Assembly (NCBI RefSeq): GCF_009903625.1
Contig: NZ_CP047569.1
Coordinates: 3,900,001-3,964,000 of the forward strand
Source of the DNA: Microbulbifer sp. ALW1
GTDB lineage: Bacteria > Pseudomonadota > Gammaproteobacteria > Pseudomonadales > Cellvibrionaceae
DNA length: 64,000 nucleotides
Direction: 5' to 3'
Position numbers and translations under genes: made by a program. Positions 25,854-35,976 of the stretch are shown one piece after another. Every line of letters begins with the position of its first letter. Position 1 is the first letter of the stretch. Under the pieces are notes generated by a model that saw only the letters and a program-made list of their open reading frames with translations, was not told where the DNA came from and did no database searches.

Positions 25854-26063
25854 CTATTGCCTGGTTGATGGGCAATTGGAATCTCGCCGCTCTTCATCCG
25901 CCTTCACCCCCAACTCGCTCTGGATACGAAAAAAGCGACGATAGTTGCGCACCCTGGCGCGCTGCGCCGCCAACCAGCGTACTTTTTTGTGCCGGCGCAC
26001 AATGGTTGCCTTGTGCTTGTTGAAACGACGCGGGCGGCGAAGAACGTTATTGCGAAGCCCCAT
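25854..26063 (-). CDS. Small, very basic hypothetical protein
   Basis: A possible 69-residue peptide from ATG 26063 (a longer frame runs to 26159). More than a quarter of the residues are Arg or Lys, concentrated in LRRPRRFNKHKATIVRRHKKVRWL and RARVRNYRRFFR. The tail is acidic and polar. A weak AGG lies nine bases before the start. It could be a nucleic-acid-binding small protein. I recognise no family, and the open frame could be chance. Confidence 0.35.
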   Translation of the reverse strand: MGLRNNVLRRPRRFNKHKATIVRRHKKVRWLAAQRARVRNYRRFFRIQSELGVKADEERRDSNCPSTRQ

Positions 26064-26284
26064 AAGGCCTGTCCCTGATAAATAAGCCGATGTGTGAATC
26101 GGCCTAAAGTGAAAATGCAAAATGGCTTTTATTCCATCGCCGCAGGGTATCAGATGCACCGCTGGATTTCAGGAGGCCAGCCAGCGTTAATCCGGTCTTC
26201 AGCCCGATCTCCGGCTCCCAAATCCCCATCAATGTGCGGTTACTGATTGGCGCTGTTTACCAAAAGCGCTATCCTGCACAGTCA

Positions 26285-26965
26285 ATGCAAACCGACGGAA
26301 TGATTGCCTTGTCAAAGCTTCAAGATCTTATTCAGAAAAACCGCGAGTGGTCCGAAGCCACCCGCCGGGAAAAACCCGACTTTTTCCTCAAGCTCTCCGA
26401 GCAACAGTCCCCTGAATACCTGTGGATTGGCTGCGCGGACAGCCGCGTCCCCGCCAACCAGATCGTCGACCTGCTCCCCGGTGAACTCTTTGTACACCGC
26501 AATGTAGCCAATGTGGTGGTCCCCTCTGACCTGAACTGCCTGTCCGTTGTGCAATACGCCGTTGAGGCGCTCAAGGTCAAACACATCATGGTGGTCGGAC
26601 ACTACGGGTGCGGTGGTGTGCGCGCGGCACTGGAAGACACACGCCTGGGACTGATCGAGAGCTGGCTGCGCCATATTAAAGATGTGCGCGACAAACATCA
26701 CACCCTGATCGAACTCTTCCCCGAAGAAGACCGGGTGGACTTGTTGTGCGAGCTCAATGTGCTTGAGCAGGTCATCCATGTTTGCCAGACCACTCCGGTG
26801 CGGGACGCCTGGGAAAGAGGCCAGGAACTCTCCGTACACGGCTGGGTTTACGGGCTTTCCAACGGCCTGGTAAACGACCTGCAGATCACCGTGGAAAACA
26901 CCGCACAGATCAGCGACATCTATCACGGCGCCCTCACCAACATCGCGCAGCGCGGCAAAGGCTGA
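26285..26965 (+). CDS. can: Beta-class carbonic anhydrase
   Basis: About 226 residues, matching E. coli Can in size and order. Zinc ligands and neighbours are WIGCADSRVP (Cys, Asp, Arg) and VVGHYGCGGV (His, Cys). Other hallmarks are PGELFVHRNVANVV and DLNCLSVVQYAVE. The enzyme interconverts CO2 and bicarbonate in the cytoplasm. The exact start is uncertain: ATG 26285, ATG 26300 or TTG 26309, the last with CGGAATG at a good distance. The gene is alone on its strand. Confidence 0.92.
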   Translation: MQTDGMIALSKLQDLIQKNREWSEATRREKPDFFLKLSEQQSPEYLWIGCADSRVPANQIVDLLPGELFVHRNVANVVVPSDLNCLSVVQYAVEALKVKHIMVVGHYGCGGVRAALEDTRLGLIESWLRHIKDVRDKHHTLIELFPEEDRVDLLCELNVLEQVIHVCQTTPVRDAWERGQELSVHGWVYGLSNGLVNDLQITVENTAQISDIYHGALTNIAQRGKG

Positions 26966-27228
26966 CACACCGACAACCCCCCCGGGCACTGCCGCTACCT
27001 CAACAGCAATGCACCAGTAATGCACCACCGGGCCCGGTGGTGCATGACCCCGACCGGCACCGCTGCGCGCGCAGCGCGGTACTTTCATCCAAGCACCACA
27101 TCAGGCACCTTCACCAATAGCTGTCAACGCAAGTTAACTTTCCGCCCGTTTTTCCCTACACTCCACCCCCGCAATATCGCCGGCCTGCTTGGCCGCCTTC
27201 AAGAATAACGCTGTTTTCAGGGGTATCC

Positions 27229-28854
27229 ATGTCCGACTTTCGCGTTTGGGAATGCCAGATCTGTGGCTGGATTTACGATGAAGCCAAAGGCTCCGCAGAC
27301 GACGGCATCCCCCCGGGCACCCGCTGGGAAGATATCCCCGACGACTGGGTGTGCCCGGAATGCGGCGCCACCAAAGACGAATTTTCCATGCTCGCGATTG
27401 TGGGCAACGCTCCCGGCGCCGATGCGGCTGCTTCCGCGCCAATTTCTGCCGAGTCGCAAACTCCTGCAGGCGGCAAAGTGCCCGCGGCCAGCGCACCGGC
27501 CAGCCGCATCTGGGAATGCATGGTTTGCGGTTGGGTTTACGACGAAGCCAAAGGCGCCCCCGAGGAAGGCATAGCGCCCGGTACCCGCTGGGAGGACATT
27601 CCCGACGACTGGACGTGTCCCGAGTGCGGTGTTGGCAAAGAAGATTTCGATATGGTGCTGGTGAGCGAGCCGCAGGCTGAGCCCGCCCCGGAAGCCGCAG
27701 TGGTAACGCTGGACGACGTTGATCCCCTGGTCATCATCGGCAGTGGACTCGCCGGCTACCACCTGGCCAAAGAATTCCGCAAGCTGGATCAGCGCACGCC
27801 CCTGGTGATTATCAGCGGCGACGACGGCACTTTTTATTCCAAGCCCCTGTTATCCGCGTCCCTCGCCCACGGCAAAACGCCGCAGCAACTGGCCACCGCC
27901 AGCGCGGAAGACATGGCCCGGGAGCTCAATGCGGAAATACTGGTACACACCCAGGTCACCAATCTGGACCGGGAAGCCCGCCTGTTAACCCTGGTATCCG
28001 ACAGCGGGGGCATCCGCAGCGCGCTGCGCTACCGTCGCCTGGTATTGGCCACCGGCGCCAGCTGTACCCCGCTGCCGCCGATGGAGGGCGATGGGCTTTC
28101 GCGTCTGTTCCGCGTCAACAGCCTGAGCGATTACCGCCGTTTCCGCACCGCCCTCGCCAACCGCAAGCGGGTACTGCTGATCGGCGCCGGCCTGATTGGC
28201 TGCGAATTTGCCAACGACCTGACCCAGGCGGGCTTCCAGGTAGACCTGGTCGACCTGCAGCCCTGGCCCCTGGCTAGCCTGCTGCCGGAAGCCGCAGGCC
28301 GCGATATCCAGCAGTCTCTGGAGCAGGCCGGCGCACGTTTTCAGCTGGGCGCGGGTGTTGCCACCCTCGAACACACCAGCGGCGGTATTCGCGCCACCCT
28401 GGATAATGGCGCGACCGTTGAAGCGGATATCGCGCTGGCCGCACTGGGCCTCACCCCCAATGTCGGGCTCGCCACCGCTGCCGGCCTCGCCGTCAACCGC
28501 GGCATTGTCACCGACAGGAATCTGCAGACCAGCGACCCGCATATCTACGCCCTGGGCGACTGTGCCGAAGTCGATGGCCACAGCCTCTACTTCGTCGCCC
28601 CCCTCACCCAGAGTGCCCGCGCACTGGCACAGACACTCTGCGACAAACCGACCCAGGTTCAGTACGGGTGCCTGCCGGTGGCCGTGAAAACCACCCTGCG
28701 CCCCACTGTCGTCTGCCCTCCTCGCCCCGGATCCCGGGGGAATGGCAGGTCACCACAGTGGATTCCGGCGTCAAGGCAGAGTTTCTCGACGACGCAGGCC
28801 AGCTGCTGGGCTTTGCCCTCACCGGCAGTGCCATTGCCGAGCGCGACAGCCTGA
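27229..28854 (+). CDS. Double rubredoxin-rubredoxin reductase fusion, 3' frameshift
   Basis: One chain holds two rubredoxin domains (residues about 5-56 and 100-150), each with paired CxxC motifs (CQICGW/CPECG and CMVCGW/CPECG), then a linker and an FAD/NAD(P)H reductase: [35 protein letters not shown] and ALGDCAEV. Such reductases pass electrons from NADH through rubredoxin to alkane hydroxylases or to oxygen-detoxifying enzymes. The frame shifts near 28727: after VAVKTTLRP the proper ending continues in another frame (IPGEWQV to a TGA at 28881-28883) if one base is restored at CCCCGG. As it stands about 40 final residues are replaced. The next gene is a flavin reductase. Confidence 0.85.
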   Translation: MSDFRVWECQICGWIYDEAKGSADDGIPPGTRWEDIPDDWVCPECGATKDEFSMLAIVGNAPGADAAASAPISAESQTPAGGKVPAASAPASRIWECMVCGWVYDEAKGAPEEGIAPGTRWEDIPDDWTCPECGVGKEDFDMVLVSEPQAEPAPEAAVVTLDDVDPLVIIGSGLAGYHLAKEFRKLDQRTPLVIISGDDGTFYSKPLLSASLAHGKTPQQLATASAEDMARELNAEILVHTQVTNLDREARLLTLVSDSGGIRSALRYRRLVLATGASCTPLPPMEGDGLSRLFRVNSLSDYRRFRTALANRKRVLLIGAGLIGCEFANDLTQAGFQVDLVDLQPWPLASLLPEAAGRDIQQSLEQAGARFQLGAGVATLEHTSGGIRATLDNGATVEADIALAALGLTPNVGLATAAGLAVNRGIVTDRNLQTSDPHIYALGDCAEVDGHSLYFVAPLTQSARALAQTLCDKPTQVQYGCLPVAVKTTLRPTVVCPPRPGSRGNGRSPQWIPASRQSFSTTQASCWALPSPAVPLPSATA

Positions 28855-28979
28855 GTCGCCGCTGCGCGCCGCTGATGGATTGAGGCTTTCCCGGCGGCTA
28901 TAAAGAAAATCACGCAGAGCGGTCACTTTTCCCGTAGAATGGCCGCCCGCACAAAATTTGAACAAATCTTGATCGAAGT

Positions 28980-29543
28980 ATGACGGCATCCAGCAATTCC
29001 AACTCTGGCCTCACCAGTAACACCGACAGCAGCACCGATGTATCCGGGAACGCCGGACAAACGCCTGCCGAGCGCAGCCGTGCCCTGCGAGATACCCTGG
29101 GACACTTCGCTACCGGTGTAACCGTGATTACCACATTGGACGCCAAGGGCCAGCCGGTGGGTATGACCGTCAACAGCTTCAATTCCGTTTCCCTGGATCC
29201 GGCCCTGATCCTCTGGAGTATCGACCGTGCCTCCCTCAGCTACGCCGCCTTTACCGAGGGCGAACGCTTTGTGGTGCATATATTGAAGGGCGACCAGCAA
29301 CACGTGTCCAACCTGTTTGCCGGCCGCGGTGCCGACAAGTTCGGCCAGGTGAAGTGGCACGCCGGGCCCGGCAATGTACCGCAGCTGGATGACTGTGCGG
29401 CAATGTTCCACTGCCGCCGGGCACAGAATATTGAAGGCGGCGATCACACCATTCTGCTGGGCGAAGTACTGGAATTTTCCGCCAGTGGTGGGGAACCCCT
29501 GGTCTTCCACCGCGGCAGCTACCGCGCACTTGCCGGGGACTGA
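28980..29543 (+). CDS. Flavin reductase-like FMN-binding protein
   Basis: A 187-residue protein. The first about 30 residues are Ser/Thr/Asn-rich and look like a flexible leader. The rest is a flavin-reductase domain: LGHFATGVTVITT, VGMTVNSFNSVSLDPALILWSI, FVVHIL and a late HTILLGEVLEF. Members reduce FMN/FAD or act as oxygenase partners. It follows the rubredoxin reductase by about 100 bases on the same strand, so a shared redox role is possible but not shown. A strong terminator lies behind it. Confidence 0.85.
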   Translation: MTASSNSNSGLTSNTDSSTDVSGNAGQTPAERSRALRDTLGHFATGVTVITTLDAKGQPVGMTVNSFNSVSLDPALILWSIDRASLSYAAFTEGERFVVHILKGDQQHVSNLFAGRGADKFGQVKWHAGPGNVPQLDDCAAMFHCRRAQNIEGGDHTILLGEVLEFSASGGEPLVFHRGSYRALAGD

Positions 29544-29648
29544 GCCGCGGCGATAACCCGGCTGCGCGTTCATTCCCTCCCTGAATTGGTCTCTGATGAG
29601 AGCAACCAGCGGGACAACCTTTCCTACCGTTATATCGAGACAGCGCTC

Positions 29649-29690
29649 CCGCCGGAATTTGTATAAAAATTCCGACGGATTCTTTGTTTC
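29649..29690 (+). terminator. Rho-independent terminator
   Basis: CCGCCGGAATTT (29649-29660) pairs with AAATTCCGACGG (29667-29678) with one mismatch; ATTCTTTGTTTC follows. It ends the flavin reductase transcript. Confidence 0.7.
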
Positions 29691-29743
29691 GCTGTCACCT
29701 CGCGGTCATACTTTTGGTACACCCTTGGGAGGCCTCCGCAACC

Positions 29744-30526
29744 GTGGACGTCGAAATGCACACCGCCAATACCCTGTTCTGCTTCGCGCACCGCGGCTAT
29801 CCCAAACGCGCCACGGAAAACACCCTGCTGGCCATCACCCACGCACTGGAGTTTGATATAGATGGTGTGGAAATTGATGTGTGGAATGTCGGCGGTGAGC
29901 TGATCGTCAAGCACGACCGCCGACTGGGCAGGTTATTGGCAGGCCAGGAACTGCTCACGGAAATGGCCCCGGCGGCCCTGCGCAAGATGTTGCTGCCCGG
30001 TGGCGAGCAGGTGCCGACCCTGCGCGAGGTGCTGGAGCTGATCGGTAATAACGTGCAGCTCAATATCGAACTGAAAGGGCCCAACTGTGCGGCGCTGGTG
30101 GCAAAAGAACTGGAGTCCTATATTCGCGACGACGGTGCCAGCTACGAGCAGTACATCATTTCGTCCTTTGACCACCGCCAGGTTTACGAGTGCCTCAAGC
30201 TGATTCCCCAGGTGCGCAGGGGCGTACTGATCGACGGCGTGCCGCTGGATCTCGCCGCCTGTGCCGAGCCACTGCAAGCCTACTCGTTACACCTCAGCCT
30301 GGATTTCGTGTGCCCGGAAATCATTGCCGATGGGCACAGGCGCGGGCTCAAAAGCTACGTGTTTACCGTCAACCATCCCCACGACCTGAGCCTGGTTGCC
30401 GCGATGAAAGCGGATGGCGTTTTTACCGACGAGCCGCAATTGATCATGGACTACAACCTGGCGAAAACCGCCGAAGTTCTGGCTCGCCAGGTCAAGCCCG
30501 CAGGCAAACTCAACCAGACAGGCTAG
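29744..30526 (+). CDS. Glycerophosphodiester phosphodiesterase
   Basis: About 260 residues in the GDPD TIM-barrel family. The catalytic start is FAHRGYPKRATENT (His-Arg and Glu), followed by DGVEIDVWNVGGELIVKHD (Glu/Asp metal ligands and second His). Later strands include NVQLNIELKG and YVFTVNHP. There is no signal peptide, so it acts in the cytoplasm on glycerophosphodiesters. GGGAGG lies 11 bases before GTG 29744; ATG 29756 is an alternative start. Confidence 0.88.
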   Translation: MDVEMHTANTLFCFAHRGYPKRATENTLLAITHALEFDIDGVEIDVWNVGGELIVKHDRRLGRLLAGQELLTEMAPAALRKMLLPGGEQVPTLREVLELIGNNVQLNIELKGPNCAALVAKELESYIRDDGASYEQYIISSFDHRQVYECLKLIPQVRRGVLIDGVPLDLAACAEPLQAYSLHLSLDFVCPEIIADGHRRGLKSYVFTVNHPHDLSLVAAMKADGVFTDEPQLIMDYNLAKTAEVLARQVKPAGKLNQTG

Positions 30527-30553
30527 AACCCGGCTGGGCTGGTCACCGAAACA

Positions 30554-31216
30554 CTATTGCTGATCCAGTACCGCTAACAACTGCGCTACGCAGGGGCGCG
30601 TCTTGTAATCCTTGGACACGTGGGCCCACTGCACGGTACCGGTTTTATCCAGCAGGAAAATTCCCGGCGCCGCAATCTTGTGGTGACCACGTCCCGACCA
30701 GGCTTCCAGGTCAATGCCGTAACCCTTGTATTTCTCCGCGGTGGCATCGTCAATCTGCACCACCACATCAAAGGCTTCATGCGCCTTGAGATCCGGATCG
30801 GAAAGCACCGGGAAGGGAATCTCATACGTGGCCTTGGCCAGGGCACTGGCATCCGGCTTGTCTGCACTGATCAGCACCGGTGTCACCCCGCGTTTTTCAA
30901 ACTCCGGCCAGGCCTCCGCCAGCTGACGAATCTGCACATTGCAGTAGGGGCACCAGCCACCGCGGTAAAACACCACCAGAATGGGTGCTTTTTCTTTCAC
31001 CAAGCCATTGAGGGATACCTGATCGCCCTTGTGGCTGGACACCGAAAAATCCGCTGGCCGGCTGCCCACTTCAAGCCCCGCTTCCCCGATCCCAAGGGAC
31101 TCTGCCGGCGTTGCCGCCAACTCCGGCAATTTCTCCGGCAGCCGAACCTCCTGCGCATTTAGCCCGCTACTCATAAAGGTCGTGATCAAGCAGATCATCA
31201 GTTGGCGAATCATCAA
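30554..31216 (-). CDS. Exported AhpC/TSA-type peroxiredoxin
   Basis: A 220-residue thioredoxin-fold protein with a signal peptide (ending SGLNA), so it probably works in the periplasm. The motif VVFYRGGWCPYCN holds the peroxidatic-type Cys and a CxxC pair. VLISADKPDA, FPVLSDPDLK and APGIFLLDKTGTVQW follow the Prx/BCP pattern. It is convergent with the glycerophosphodiesterase and divergent from selD. It may reduce peroxides or act as a thiol oxidoreductase. Confidence 0.82.
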   Translation of the reverse strand: MMIRQLMICLITTFMSSGLNAQEVRLPEKLPELAATPAESLGIGEAGLEVGSRPADFSVSSHKGDQVSLNGLVKEKAPILVVFYRGGWCPYCNVQIRQLAEAWPEFEKRGVTPVLISADKPDASALAKATYEIPFPVLSDPDLKAHEAFDVVVQIDDATAEKYKGYGIDLEAWSGRGHHKIAAPGIFLLDKTGTVQWAHVSKDYKTRPCVAQLLAVLDQQ

Positions 31217-31377
31217 TATATCTCCCGTGGGTGTTTCCCGGTTGCAAGCGCCCCAAGATACAGGACTTTTCTTACCGGGAACAAAATCGTGCGGTTAATT
31301 GTTTGTCTATTTGACGAAAGCAATGCCATCCGCTGATAACATGAGCGGTATTCTCTAACCTGCCCAGTGAGACAGCC

Positions 31378-32433
31378 ATGACCAGCAGCGCCGCACAGCC
31401 TATTCGCCTGACCCAGTACAGCCACGGTGCCGGCTGCGGCTGCAAGATATCCCCCGCGGTGCTCGACCAAATTCTCGCTGGCAGCGGCTCCCAGGTCGCC
31501 GATCCCAGGCTTTGGGTGGGTAACAGCAGCCGTGACGATGCCGCGGTCTACGCCCTCGACGAGGAGCGCGGCGTGGTATCCACCACCGATTTCTTTATGC
31601 CCATTGTCGACGACCCCTTCGACTTCGGCCGCATTGCGGCCACCAATGCCATCAGCGACATTTACGCCATGGGCGCAGACCCGCTGATGGCCATCGCCAT
31701 ACTCGGCTGGCCCGTCAATGTGCTGCCGCCAGAGGTCGCCCGTGAGGTCATTCGCGGCGGGCGTGCCGTGTGCGATACCGCGGGCATTCCGCTGGCCGGG
31801 GGCCACTCGATCGATGCGCCGGAACCCATTTTTGGCCTCGCGGTCACCGGGGTGGTGGAAAAGCGCCGCCTCAAGCGCAACGATACCGCCACCGCCGGCT
31901 GTAAACTCTACCTGACCAAACCTCTGGGAATCGGCGTACTCACCACTGCTGAAAAGCAGGGCAAGCTGCAAAATGCCGACATCGGCGTAGCCCGCGACCT
32001 GATGTGTACCCTCAATCGCCCGGGTAGCCAGTTCGCCCGTATTGAGGGGGTCAAAGCCATGACCGACGTCACCGGCTTCGGCCTGCTCGGGCACCTGGTC
32101 GAGATGGCAGACGGCAGCGGGCTGAGCGCCCGCCTCGATTACGCTGCCGTGCCCCGGCTACCCGGTATCGAACACTATCTTGAGCTGGGGTGTATTCCCG
32201 GCGGGACCGGACGCAACTTCGAGAGTTACGGCCACCGGGTTCAGCTGGCGGATGAAAGCCAAAAGTTACTGCTCGCAGACCCTCAGACCAGTGGCGGTTT
32301 ACTGGTTGCGGTCGAGCCGGCCAGCGAACAGGAATTTCTCTCCGCTGCCAGCGACAGCGGCCTGGCGCTCTCCCCAATCGGCGTACTGGAAACGCGCAGT
32401 GCCAGTGACGCACCTGCGGTGCTAGTGGTATGA
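31378..32433 (+). CDS. selD: Selenide, water dikinase
   Basis: A 351-residue enzyme that makes selenophosphate from selenide and ATP. The N-terminus has [13 protein letters not shown] with Cys20 at the catalytic position (Sec or Cys in the family) and Lys23. Next come an Asp-rich ATP region [32 protein letters not shown] and the C-terminal DPQTSGGLL. It overlaps selU by four bases (ATGA), so the pair is cotranslated. With selU present and no selA or selB seen, the local role is tRNA 2-selenouridine. Confidence 0.95.
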   Translation: MTSSAAQPIRLTQYSHGAGCGCKISPAVLDQILAGSGSQVADPRLWVGNSSRDDAAVYALDEERGVVSTTDFFMPIVDDPFDFGRIAATNAISDIYAMGADPLMAIAILGWPVNVLPPEVAREVIRGGRAVCDTAGIPLAGGHSIDAPEPIFGLAVTGVVEKRRLKRNDTATAGCKLYLTKPLGIGVLTTAEKQGKLQNADIGVARDLMCTLNRPGSQFARIEGVKAMTDVTGFGLLGHLVEMADGSGLSARLDYAAVPRLPGIEHYLELGCIPGGTGRNFESYGHRVQLADESQKLLLADPQTSGGLLVAVEPASEQEFLSAASDSGLALSPIGVLETRSASDAPAVLVV

Positions 32434-33542
32434 GTAGCAATTCCATGAAGCGCGCCGACAGTGCCGATTTTCGGGAAATATTCCTGAACGACTTGCCCCT
32501 GATCGATACCCGCGCCCCGGTGGAATTCAACAAAGGTTCCTTCCCTACTGCGGTGAACCTGCCACTGATGACCGATAGCGAGCGCCAGAAAGTCGGCACC
32601 TGTTACAAACAGCAGGGCCAGCAGGCTGCCATTGCCCTCGGCCACCAACTGGTGGGCGGCAAGATCAAAGAAGCCCGGGTCGCCGCCTGGGCAGAGTTCG
32701 CCCGCCGCCATCCCGAGGGCTACCTGTTCTGCTTCCGCGGGGGCCTGCGCTCCCAGATCAGTCAGCAGTGGCTGGATGAAGCCGGCCTGCCCTTTCCACG
32801 GATTAGCGGTGGCTACAAAGCCATGCGCAGCTTCCTGATCGAGGAGATCGAGAGCGCCGTGCGCGACTGTCGCTTTACGCTGGTGGGCGGCATGACCGGC
32901 ACTGGTAAAACGGAAGTGCTCGCACAACTGGACAACGCCATCGACCTCGAAGGCCACGCCAACCACCGCGGCTCCAGTTTTGGCAAAAGAGCCACGCCGC
33001 AGCCACCACAAATCACCTTTGAAAACGCCCTGGCTATCGACCTGCTCAAGCGCCGCGCCCACGGCCAGCAGCAGTTTGTGCTGGAAGATGAAAGCCGCCT
33101 GATCGGGCGATGCTCGGTTCCATTTAATCTCCATCAGGAAATGCAGCAGTCTCCGGTGATTTTTCTCGAAGATACACAGGCCAACCGGGTGGAGCGGATT
33201 TTGCGGGATTATGTGATTGATCTCTGCGCCGAGTTTGTCGCCGAGCAAGGGGAAGAAAACGGGCGGCAAATGTTCGCCAGCGCCCTGCGCCAGAATCTGG
33301 CGAACATTGCCAAACGGCTCGGTGGTGCGCGCTACCAGTCACTCGACAGCTGCATGCAGCAGGCGCTAGCGCAACAAATCGAGAATGGCAGCGTCGACTA
33401 CCACCGAGAGTGGATCACTGCCCTGCTGCAAGATTACTACGACCCCATGTATCACTATCAACTGGCAAAGAAGAGCGAGCGTATCGTGTTCCGCGGCGAA
33501 CAGCAGGCGGTGGTGGAATATACCCGAGCGCAGTTCGCTTAA
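32430..33542 (+). CDS. selU: tRNA 2-selenouridine synthase
   Basis: A 370-residue two-domain protein. The rhodanese domain covers about the first 130 residues, with Cys101 in [10 protein letters not shown] as the active-site cysteine. The P-loop domain starts with [12 protein letters not shown]. The enzyme converts 2-thiouridine at the tRNA wobble position to 2-selenouridine via a geranylated intermediate, using selenophosphate from SelD. The start codon overlaps the selD stop. Confidence 0.95.
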   Translation: MSSNSMKRADSADFREIFLNDLPLIDTRAPVEFNKGSFPTAVNLPLMTDSERQKVGTCYKQQGQQAAIALGHQLVGGKIKEARVAAWAEFARRHPEGYLFCFRGGLRSQISQQWLDEAGLPFPRISGGYKAMRSFLIEEIESAVRDCRFTLVGGMTGTGKTEVLAQLDNAIDLEGHANHRGSSFGKRATPQPPQITFENALAIDLLKRRAHGQQQFVLEDESRLIGRCSVPFNLHQEMQQSPVIFLEDTQANRVERILRDYVIDLCAEFVAEQGEENGRQMFASALRQNLANIAKRLGGARYQSLDSCMQQALAQQIENGSVDYHREWITALLQDYYDPMYHYQLAKKSERIVFRGEQQAVVEYTRAQFA

Positions 33543-33563
33543 AAATGCAGGCAGGGCCTGTGC

Positions 33564-34346
33564 TCAGGCATCCAGCCAGCGAAACATAACCGTACGAATT
33601 TTCGGGAAATAGGAGCCTGCCACTGTCCAGTGGCAGGCGCCGGGGATTTTGATCAACTGTGCCCGATCGCCATACATGGCCGCAATCCGCTGCTGGATTT
33701 TGAACGGCGTAATTCGATCGTCACTGCCGCCAATAACCAGTACCGGACAGCGCACCGCGTCAGTGTCGACCCGGGAAAAGCCGCCGCGGAACAATCCACC
33801 AACACCAATCTGAAAAGTTGCCATTCCCGACTCATAAGTAGCCAGTTCCAGTATCTGCTGCTGGGTTGCTGCACTTTGGGAATTGGCGACACCGTAGCGA
33901 ATATTCGCCGCGCGTAACTGCGTAACACGCCGCCACAGCGGGAACAGCAACAGGTTGCGCCCAAGGGTCCGGATCATGGACCAGCTCCAGCCATTGATAC
34001 CACCAGGTGCTGCCGATGACAGCAGCACCAATCGATGACAGGCAACCCGTGCCGCCACCAACTGTGCCAGCAGCGCGCCCATGGAGTGCCCTACCAGAAT
34101 TGGCGCCACTTCCAATGCGCGGATGCGGGCGACGATGAAATCCACATAGTCCTGCAAGCTTGCGCGGGCAAGGCGCGCCTTGCCCGCCTTATCGTAAGTC
34201 GATTTCGGCTGGTGAAATGGCAAGGTCAATGCCTCGACGGCATAGCCTTTTTCCTCGAACGCCGCCTTGACTTCCTGCATGACGGCCGAAGTAGCCCACA
34301 TGCCGTGGATCAGCAGTACCGGTGGCTTGGAGTGCTCAGTATTCAA
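33564..34346 (-). CDS. Alpha/beta hydrolase
   Basis: About 260 residues. The oxyanion region is LLIHGMWAT, the nucleophile elbow is LVGHSMGALLA, the acid is probably in VIGGSDDRITPF, and the catalytic His in GACHWTV. This is the standard esterase/lipase triad order. The start is uncertain: TTG 34346 has GTGGAA upstream; frames also run to ATG 34409 and 34442, overlapping the monooxygenase gene. It follows a Baeyer-Villiger-type monooxygenase directly, so ester or lactone hydrolysis after ketone oxidation is the likely role. Confidence 0.8.
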   Translation of the reverse strand: MNTEHSKPPVLLIHGMWATSAVMQEVKAAFEEKGYAVEALTLPFHQPKSTYDKAGKARLARASLQDYVDFIVARIRALEVAPILVGHSMGALLAQLVAARVACHRLVLLSSAAPGGINGWSWSMIRTLGRNLLLFPLWRRVTQLRAANIRYGVANSQSAATQQQILELATYESGMATFQIGVGGLFRGGFSRVDTDAVRCPVLVIGGSDDRITPFKIQQRIAAMYGDRAQLIKIPGACHWTVAGSYFPKIRTVMFRWLDA

Positions 34347-34368
34347 AGCAAAATTTCCACAACCGGAC

Positions 34369-35871
34369 TCAGGCAACCGCGCTGAGTTCACCCTTCGGGG
34401 ACGGAACATTTTCTGCGGCGGCTTCAAACTGCAGCACACCATCGTCTACCGCATCCTCGGTCAACATTTTCTTGTCCTTGCCGTAGTGCATGGTGAGTTT
34501 CCAGGGACCATCGCGTCCCTGTCGCGGCATGCGATCTTTGGCGCGGCTGATATACCCCGGAGAGAACGCGTCCAGCATACCAGTGCCCGTTGCGTTATTT
34601 TCCGTATCCACAGGCCGCGCCACAGCAAAACCGCCCTTGTGCATGTGCGACAGCAGGCGACAGAAATAGCGGCCGCCGATATCGCTCTTCAGGGTCCAGG
34701 GGGCATTGGTGTAACCGAAAATCCACAGGTAGTTGGGGATATCTTCGATCAGTATGCCCTTGTAGGTCATCTTTTGCGGCAGATCCACCGGCTTGCCGTT
34801 CAGCTTCACCTGCAGATCACCCATCAGCTGTACGTCCAGTCCTGTGGCCGTCACGATCACATCGGCGTCAAGATGCGCGCCAGACTTCAACACTATGCCA
34901 TTTTCAGAAAAATGGTCGATTTGATCGGTGGCGATATCGGCTTTACCCGAGCGCAGCACCTCGAAAAAATCCCCGTCCGGTGCCGCACACAAACGTTGCT
35001 CCCAGGGTTTGTAATTGGGAGAAAAGTGCCGCATATCAAAGTCCGGCCCCACCCGCTTGCGTACCTGTGACAGCAGCAATTTACGCATGGCATTGGGCCA
35101 GCGCTGGCATGCCAGAAACAATCCGCGTTGCAGTAGTACATTACGCATACGCGCCATTTTGAACACCCAGCGCTTGGGCAGGAATTTATTCAGAAAAACG
35201 GACAGAGTATCCGTATCTGGCACCGCCATTATGTAGCTCGGCGAACGCTGCAGCATCGTGACTTTGGCGGCCTTCTCCGCCATTGCCGGTACTACCGTGA
35301 TCGCCGTAGCGCCACTACCGATGACCAAGACTTTCTTGCCGGTGTAGTCGAAGTTTTCCGGCCAGTGTTGCGGGTGCACAATGTCGCCCTTGAAGGATTC
35401 CTCGCCCTCAAAGCGCGGACGATAGCCCTGATCGAAATTGTAATAGCCGGCGCAATTCACCAGGAAATTACAGGTAAAGGTTTTCGTTTCTTCGGAAGCT
35501 TCATGCAGTGCCGTCAGGGTCCAGAGCTGTTTGGCATCAGACCAGTCGGCACTGACAATTTTCAGGCCGTAGCGCACCTTGTCGTAGAGGCCAAATTGGC
35601 GAGCCGTTTCCACAACGTAATTGCGAATATCCCCGCCTTTGGCCAGAACTTTGTCGGAATACCAGGGATTGAAGTCAAATCCGAAACTCGCCATATCCGA
35701 GTCGGAACGGATACCGGGATATCGAAACAAATCCCAGGTGCCGCCCATATTTTCCCGGCGCTCGAGAATGCAAATACTTTTATCGGGATAGGCTGCCGCT
35801 ACGTGGCAGGCTGTACCAATGCCGGAGAGTCCGGCGCCGATGATGATGATCTCATTGTGCATCGCTGACAT
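34369..35871 (-). CDS. Baeyer-Villiger-type flavin monooxygenase, EthA-like
   Basis: A 500-residue class B flavoprotein monooxygenase. It has the FAD motif IIGAGLSGIGTACH, GGTWDLFRYPGIRSDSDM, the BVMO fingerprint FKGDIVHPQHWP (residues 160-171) and the NADPH motif VLVIGSGATA. These enzymes insert oxygen next to a ketone to make an ester or lactone, and EthA-like members act on linear ketones. The downstream hydrolase is spaced for translational coupling. An AraC-type gene lies divergent with two direct repeats between. Confidence 0.9.
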   Translation of the reverse strand: MSAMHNEIIIIGAGLSGIGTACHVAAAYPDKSICILERRENMGGTWDLFRYPGIRSDSDMASFGFDFNPWYSDKVLAKGGDIRNYVVETARQFGLYDKVRYGLKIVSADWSDAKQLWTLTALHEASEETKTFTCNFLVNCAGYYNFDQGYRPRFEGEESFKGDIVHPQHWPENFDYTGKKVLVIGSGATAITVVPAMAEKAAKVTMLQRSPSYIMAVPDTDTLSVFLNKFLPKRWVFKMARMRNVLLQRGLFLACQRWPNAMRKLLLSQVRKRVGPDFDMRHFSPNYKPWEQRLCAAPDGDFFEVLRSGKADIATDQIDHFSENGIVLKSGAHLDADVIVTATGLDVQLMGDLQVKLNGKPVDLPQKMTYKGILIEDIPNYLWIFGYTNAPWTLKSDIGGRYFCRLLSHMHKGGFAVARPVDTENNATGTGMLDAFSPGYISRAKDRMPRQGRDGPWKLTMHYGKDKKMLTEDAVDDGVLQFEAAAENVPSPKGELSAVA

Positions 35872-35939
35872 ATTGGCCTCTTTTTATATCTATTGATGAC
35901 CTGAAGAGAACAATATTTATCCATTTCCATTTGACATTA

Positions 35940-35976
35940 TTGACGAATCGCGACATATTTTTGACGAATCGCGACA
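35940..35976. promoter_or_regulatory. Two direct repeats, likely AraC-type operator
   Basis: TTGACGAATCGCGACA occurs at 35940-35955 and 35961-35976, 21 bases apart (two helical turns, same DNA face). The pair lies between the divergent monooxygenase and AraC genes, 69 bases from the former and 75 from the latter. Direct repeats on one face are the usual AraC binding form. Confidence 0.7.
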
